Origin: JAENVU01 sp046598395 | GTDB lineage: Bacteria; Actinomycetota; Acidimicrobiia; IMCC26256; JAENVU01 | Length of the DNA: 64,000 nt | NCBI GenBank assembly: GCA_046598395.1 | Contig: JBKJIQ010000009.1 | Coordinates: forward strand, 124,001 to 188,000 | Direction of reading: 5' to 3' | Shown here: positions 60,614 through 64,000 of the stretch, one piece after another | Layout of the letters: every line of letters begins with the position of its first letter | How positions within the stretch are numbered: the stretch's first letter is position 1 | The notes under the pieces: generated by a model | The model's database searches: none | What the model was told of the DNA's origin: nothing | Seen by the model: the letters and a program-made list of their open reading frames with translations, nothing else | Position numbers and translations under genes: made by a program

Positions 60614-61741
60614 ATGACCGCGGCCTCGAACTCGGATCCACCGGTCAACCGTCTTCACAAAGCGATGTTCGCCGTCGCCTCGGACCTGAGCCTATCGGTG
60701 GTCTTACGCGAAATCGTCGAGTCGGCCACGACCCTGGTCGATGCGCAGTACGGCGCACTCGGCGTCATCGGATCGGATGGGAAGTTGACGGACTTCATCA
60801 ACACCGGCTTCAGCGATGCGACCGTCGCCGCGATCGGACCGCTCCCGAAAGGACTCGGGATCCTCGGTCGGATCATCATTGATGCCGAACCACTTCGCCT
60901 GTCCGACCTCACCAAGCATCCAGATTCCTTCGGCTTCCCCGCTGGCCATCCCGCCATGCATTCGTTCCTCGGTGTTCCAATCCGTGTCCGCGACGAGGTC
61001 TTCGGCAACCTCTACCTCTGCGAGAAGCGATCAGCGAGCGAGTTCAGCGCCGAGGACGAATCATTGGCGATCGCGCTCGCGGCCGCGGCGGGCGTCGCGA
61101 TCGAGAACGCTCGTCTGCACGCGAAGCTCCAGGAGCTCGTGGTGTTCGAAGACCGCGAACGCATCGCCCGCGACCTCCACGACAAAGTCATCCAACGGCT
61201 CTTCGCGACTGGGATGTCGCTCCAGGCCACCGAACGGCTCGTTGACGAGCCTGAGGTCGCGCGCCGACTCGTACAGGCAGTCGACGACCTCGACACCACG
61301 ATTCGTGAGATCCGCAACACAATTTTTGCGCTGCACGCGCCCACGATCGGACTTCACGTCCAGATCACTGCGGTGGTGGCCGAAGTCGATGAGCGATTGG
61401 GAGTGGTGACCAACCTGCACGTCGAAGGACCGATCGACCTGTCCGTTCCACCTGAGGTCGCCGATCACGTCCCCACGGTCGTGCGCGAGGCGTTGACGAA
61501 CGCGTGGCACCACGGCCGTGGAAGCACCGTCGACGTCGTGGTCCGCGCGGATGCCGACTGCATGATCCGGGTCGTCGACAACGGCACCGGAATCACCCCC
61601 GATGCCGGCGCGGCGTCGGACGGCTGCGGGCTCACGAACCTCGCGAGCCGGGCCGAGTCTCTCGGGGGGACGCTCGCTCTCACCGCGAGATCCGGCGGTG
61701 GCACCGTCCTCGAATGGAAGGTCCCGTTGGGCGCCAGCTGA
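60614..61741 (+). CDS. devS: DevS-like sensor histidine kinase with one GAF domain
   Basis: Product is 375 residues. A GAF domain (about 29-165) has the DevS-like YGALGVIGSDGKLTDFINTG and GHPAMHSFLGVPIRVRD. The HisKA_3 box is ERIARDLHDKVIQRLFATGM with phospho-acceptor His189, and the ATPase domain has EALTNAWHH, VVDNGTGI and GCGLTNLASRA. Mycobacterial DevS/DosT have two GAF domains, the first binding haem and O2 or NO. Here only one is present, so what it senses must be tested. The start is 39 bp from the divergent regulator. Confidence 0.9.
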   Translation: MTAASNSDPPVNRLHKAMFAVASDLSLSVVLREIVESATTLVDAQYGALGVIGSDGKLTDFINTGFSDATVAAIGPLPKGLGILGRIIIDAEPLRLSDLTKHPDSFGFPAGHPAMHSFLGVPIRVRDEVFGNLYLCEKRSASEFSAEDESLAIALAAAAGVAIENARLHAKLQELVVFEDRERIARDLHDKVIQRLFATGMSLQATERLVDEPEVARRLVQAVDDLDTTIREIRNTIFALHAPTIGLHVQITAVVAEVDERLGVVTNLHVEGPIDLSVPPEVADHVPTVVREALTNAWHHGRGSTVDVVVRADADCMIRVVDNGTGITPDAGAASDGCGLTNLASRAESLGGTLALTARSGGGTVLEWKVPLGAS

Positions 61742-61763
61742 GGACCGAGGGAGTCCCTGAGCG

Positions 61764-61778
61764 GGGACCTTTGGCCCT
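61764..61778 (+). promoter_or_regulatory. DosR box, best match in the window
   Basis: GGGACCTTTGGCCCT is a close match to the core of the mycobacterial DosR box (TTSGGGACTWWAGTCCCSAA). It starts 23 bp after the kinase stop and ends 40 nt before ATG 61819. Confidence 0.7.
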
Positions 61779-61818
61779 GCCATCTCCCCCCATCCACGCC
61801 GATGATGGCGGGATCGTG

Positions 61819-62229
61819 ATGATCTACGACTTTGTCTCCATTGAGCGCAGCCTGCTCGTCACCAACGCCTGGCTGATCTCGCACGGTCAGGAGTTGACCC
61901 GCGCCGCGGCCTACGACACCACATCAACCGAATCATTCATCTTCGGTCCGCCCCGAACTCGCGCCGATGCGCTGGTCGTCCCCGTGCTGTGGTCGGTCCC
62001 ATCGTCGGGACCATTCACCGAGCTACAGGGCGACCTCCAAACTGCCCGGCTCGGCCCCGACACCACCCACCTCAGCCTGAGTGCGACGTGTCACCTGGAG
62101 GTCGAACTTCCCGGCCGGCGCGCACAGGAGATGGCAGCCCAACGAGTGGCGGAGCAGTCGGTGCGCACATTCTTGGGTTCCGTTGCCAGCGCACTCGAGC
62201 TGCGGTCCAGCCAGCACGCCAACCGCTGA
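61819..62229 (+). CDS. Hypothetical protein controlled by a DosR-like box
   Basis: Product is 136 residues from ATG 61819 (a GTG 3 nt earlier is possible). It begins IYDFVSIERSLLVTNAWLIS and contains RADALVVPVLWSVPSSGPFT and HLSLSATCHLEVELPGRRAQ. The pattern suggests a small mixed alpha/beta domain with a C-terminal amphipathic helix. No domain is recognised and no signal peptide is present. It lies 77 bp after the kinase gene but has its own box, so it is likely expressed in response to the two-component system. Confidence 0.65.
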   Translation: MIYDFVSIERSLLVTNAWLISHGQELTRAAAYDTTSTESFIFGPPRTRADALVVPVLWSVPSSGPFTELQGDLQTARLGPDTTHLSLSATCHLEVELPGRRAQEMAAQRVAEQSVRTFLGSVASALELRSSQHANR

Positions 62230-62233
62230 CCGC

Positions 62234-63469
62234 TCACAGGCGGGCCAGTTCCTCGCCCACGACTTCGACCATGTACCCGAGGTCGTCGGAACTCAACGCG
62301 TGATGTGCAGGCAGGCTCAGCGCCCGTTCGGTGATCGCATCGGCATTCGGAAGACCGTCGGCCGGGACCCGACGTTCGATGTTCACGTACGCCGGATGCC
62401 GCAGGATGTTGCCGCTCCAGACCATGAACGTGGCGATCCCGCGGTCCGTGAGCGCACGTTGGAGCGCGGCGCGATCAACCCCTTCTCGCAGGAGGAACGG
62501 ATACCGCATCCACGTGGTCAGCGTGTCCGCCGTCGTCGTCGGGCGCTCCAGCAATTCGTCGTGGTCGGCCATCAACTCGTGCAGGCGATTCCAGTTGTGT
62601 TGGCGACGGCGGTTGTATTCGACCAGCTTGTCGAGCTGGACCAATGCGTACGCGGCTCCGATCTCGGACGGTTCGAAGTTGTACCCGATCATCTCGAACT
62701 GGAAGGTGAGGTCATACGGCGTACCGTCGGCCAACGGACCGTGCCGGTCGGTTTGACCCTGGCGCGAACCGAACAGGTAGCTCTCTGAGCTGCGCCCCCA
62801 GCGGCGCAGCATCAGACACCGGTCGAGGTAGTCGTCGTCGTTCACCCCCACCATCCCACCGTTGCCGGCAGCGGTGATCGCGTGGCCGCGGGCGAAGCTC
62901 GTGACGCTGATGTCGGCGCGCTCGCCGGTTCGGCGACCGCCTTGCCACGAGTCGAGCACGTCGCACGAGTCTTCGATCACCACCAGACCTCGCGCGTCGG
63001 CAACCTTTCGAATCGCGTCCCAGTCCGGACAGTTGCCGACCAAGTTGGGAATGAGCAGCGCACGGGTTCGGGGTCCGACCATCTCGTCGATCCGGGTGAC
63101 GTCGGCTTGAAACGTGGTCGGATGCACATCGACGAACACGGGGATGAGACCGGCTTGCACGATCGGGGCAACGTCGGTCCCGAATGTGACCGCGGGGGTG
63201 ATGATCTCGTCGCCGGACTCGAAGCCGAGCAGTTCGATCGCGAGCTTGATCGCGGAGGAACCCGAGTTGACCATCACGCCATGGCGCTTCGCCAGCAGCG
63301 ACGCGATCGCGGCTTCGCAGGCTGCCACGTTGGGGCCGAGGCTCAGGTTCGACGTGCGGAGTACCTCGACCACTGCTTCGATCTCCCGTTCGTCGTGCAC
63401 GGCACCGGGGTCGGGCAGGCGTCGGAACGCGCGATCGGCCAGTCGGTCGTTCATCGATGCGTCGGGCAT
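62234..63469 (-). CDS. DegT/DnrJ/EryC1-fold enzyme with His at the PLP-lysine position
   Basis: Product is 411 residues from ATG 63469. The aminotransferase fold is clear: VMVNSGSSAIKLAIELLG, AVTFGTDVAPIVQAGLIPVF, PNLVGNCPDWDAI, VIEDSCDVLDS and MIGYNFEPSEIGAAYALVQL. The position of the cofactor-binding Lys (normally SFxPxK) reads SFARGHAITAAGNGG, with His196. This is the arrangement of PMP-dependent sugar dehydrases (RfbH/E1 and ColD) rather than aminotransferases. It would therefore remove a hydroxyl group from an NDP-sugar. No other sugar genes are next to it. Confidence 0.8.
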   Translation of the reverse strand: MPDASMNDRLADRAFRRLPDPGAVHDEREIEAVVEVLRTSNLSLGPNVAACEAAIASLLAKRHGVMVNSGSSAIKLAIELLGFESGDEIITPAVTFGTDVAPIVQAGLIPVFVDVHPTTFQADVTRIDEMVGPRTRALLIPNLVGNCPDWDAIRKVADARGLVVIEDSCDVLDSWQGGRRTGERADISVTSFARGHAITAAGNGGMVGVNDDDYLDRCLMLRRWGRSSESYLFGSRQGQTDRHGPLADGTPYDLTFQFEMIGYNFEPSEIGAAYALVQLDKLVEYNRRRQHNWNRLHELMADHDELLERPTTTADTLTTWMRYPFLLREGVDRAALQRALTDRGIATFMVWSGNILRHPAYVNIERRVPADGLPNADAITERALSLPAHHALSSDDLGYMVEVVGEELARL

Positions 63470-63475
63470 GGCCTG

Positions 63476-63481
63476 AGCGTA
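63476..63481 (-). promoter_or_regulatory. Predicted -10 element of the DegT-fold gene
   Basis: TACGCT on the minus strand ends 6 nt before ATG 63469. A divergent TATGCT (63498-63503) lies 9 nt before ATG 63513. Confidence 0.5.
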
Positions 63482-63512
63482 TGAGCTGACCGTCACCTAT
63501 GCTTCCCGCGCC

Positions 63513-64000
63513 ATGCAGCAAGCAACGCAGGAATATCGAGGGATCGTTGCCGACAGTCTCCGTTGGGCCCGTTTCGTCCACCGACCGGGCGACGTCTTCG
63601 TATGCACGCCGCCGAAATGCGGGACCACGTGGACCCAGACGATCGTCACCGAGCTGATCTTCCCCAACGCGTCGGCACCGGGACCGGTGATGGACATTGC
63701 GCCGTGGCTCGACGCCCGCTTCAATCCCATCGACGACATCCTGGCCCGGCTGGATGCACAGACCCACCGGCGCCAGATGAAAACCCACACACCGGCTGAT
63801 GGCATCCCCATGTTCGATGACGCGTCCTATATCGTCGTTGGGCGCGACGGTCGGGACGCCTGCATGTCGTTCCTCAACCACATGCGGAACATGCAATCTG
63901 AGTCGGTTGGCCACCTCATCACCACCGCGATGGAAGAAGGGCTTCCGCTCGGTACCGGCCTTCCGCCCGTGGCGGATGTGCATGAGTTCTTCACCTGGTG
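63513..64000 (+). CDS. Sulfotransferase domain protein, partial (first 162 residues)
   Basis: An open frame runs from ATG 63513 to the window end. The phosphosulfate loop is VFVCTPPKCGTTWTQTIV and the 3'-phosphate site is YIVVGRDGRDACMSFLNH. The TPPKCGTTW form is that of the classical Sulfotransfer_1 family (aryl- and alcohol-sulfotransferases), distinct from the two longer sulfotransferases at 38548 and 41035. The C-terminus is beyond the window. Confidence 0.88.
   Translation, partial: MQQATQEYRGIVADSLRWARFVHRPGDVFVCTPPKCGTTWTQTIVTELIFPNASAPGPVMDIAPWLDARFNPIDDILARLDAQTHRRQMKTHTPADGIPMFDDASYIVVGRDGRDACMSFLNHMRNMQSESVGHLITTAMEEGLPLGTGLPPVADVHEFFTW

Noticed and set aside
1..64000. tRNA, rRNA, insertion sequences, integrase or prophage genes
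   Set aside because: No conserved RNA-gene sequence, transposase motif, terminal inverted repeat or phage gene was recognised when reading both strands; a tRNA scan could not be run.

Overview
High-GC DNA with many GTG starts, F420-type luciferase-like oxidoreductases, myo-inositol-phosphate synthase, a DUF222/HNH endonuclease, Thr-rich exported linkers, repeated sulfotransferases/sulfatases and an HheG-like short-chain dehydrogenase. Together these point to an actinobacterium, most plausibly class Acidimicrobiia (relatives of Ilumatobacter). This placement is inference; no rRNA or tRNA gene was seen in the window. No plasmid, phage, insertion-sequence or CRISPR signature was found, so it reads as chromosome.

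Layout. 1-2.5 kb: start of a dehydrogenase, a D-aminoacylase-type amidohydrolase and an FxLYD-like lipoprotein. 2.6-10.4 kb: one giant exported repeat protein carrying 12 copies of an exactly 339-bp repeat. 10.4-29 kb: a metabolic mosaic (two sulfatases, two F420-type oxidoreductases, acyl-CoA ligase, several Fe/2-oxoglutarate oxygenases, inositol-phosphate synthase, PAP2 phosphatase, MBL hydrolase) plus two DNA-metabolism genes, HNH endonuclease and AlkB, each preceded by an SOS-box-like operator. 30.0-31.3 kb: a cobalamin riboswitch in front of a lipoprotein with a prenyltransferase-like alpha/alpha-toroid, probably a surface cobalamin-binding protein. 31.3-50.3 kb: P450, EamA transporter, phosphotransferase, IPNS-type oxygenase, a large coiled-coil protein, two sulfotransferases, thioesterase and Zn-alcohol dehydrogenase, a halohydrin-dehalogenase-like SDR, amidohydrolase, alpha-L-fucosidase, a DsbB/thioredoxin pair and an SDR. 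50.4-51.4 kb: a LigD-type polymerase.

51.5-62.2 kb is the most coherent block. It holds a universal stress protein, a phosphoribosyltransferase-hydrolase fusion, an erythromycin-esterase-like protein, an M50 protease, a CtpF-like P-type ATPase, small proteins of unknown function, and a divergent NarL/DosR-type response regulator and GAF histidine kinase. Four 15-bp sites of the form GGGAC(C/T)T-N-N-G-N-C lie in front of its transcription units. I read this as a DosR/DevR-like dormancy or hypoxia regulon with its own two-component system. A degraded patch inside it (56.3-56.9 kb) holds remnants of a haem-binding-domain protein and an ABC ATPase.

62.2-64 kb: a DegT-fold enzyme with His in place of the PLP lysine, and the start of a third sulfotransferase. 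Across the window many start codons lie only 6-9 nt after a TANNNT hexamer, suggesting widespread leaderless transcripts.
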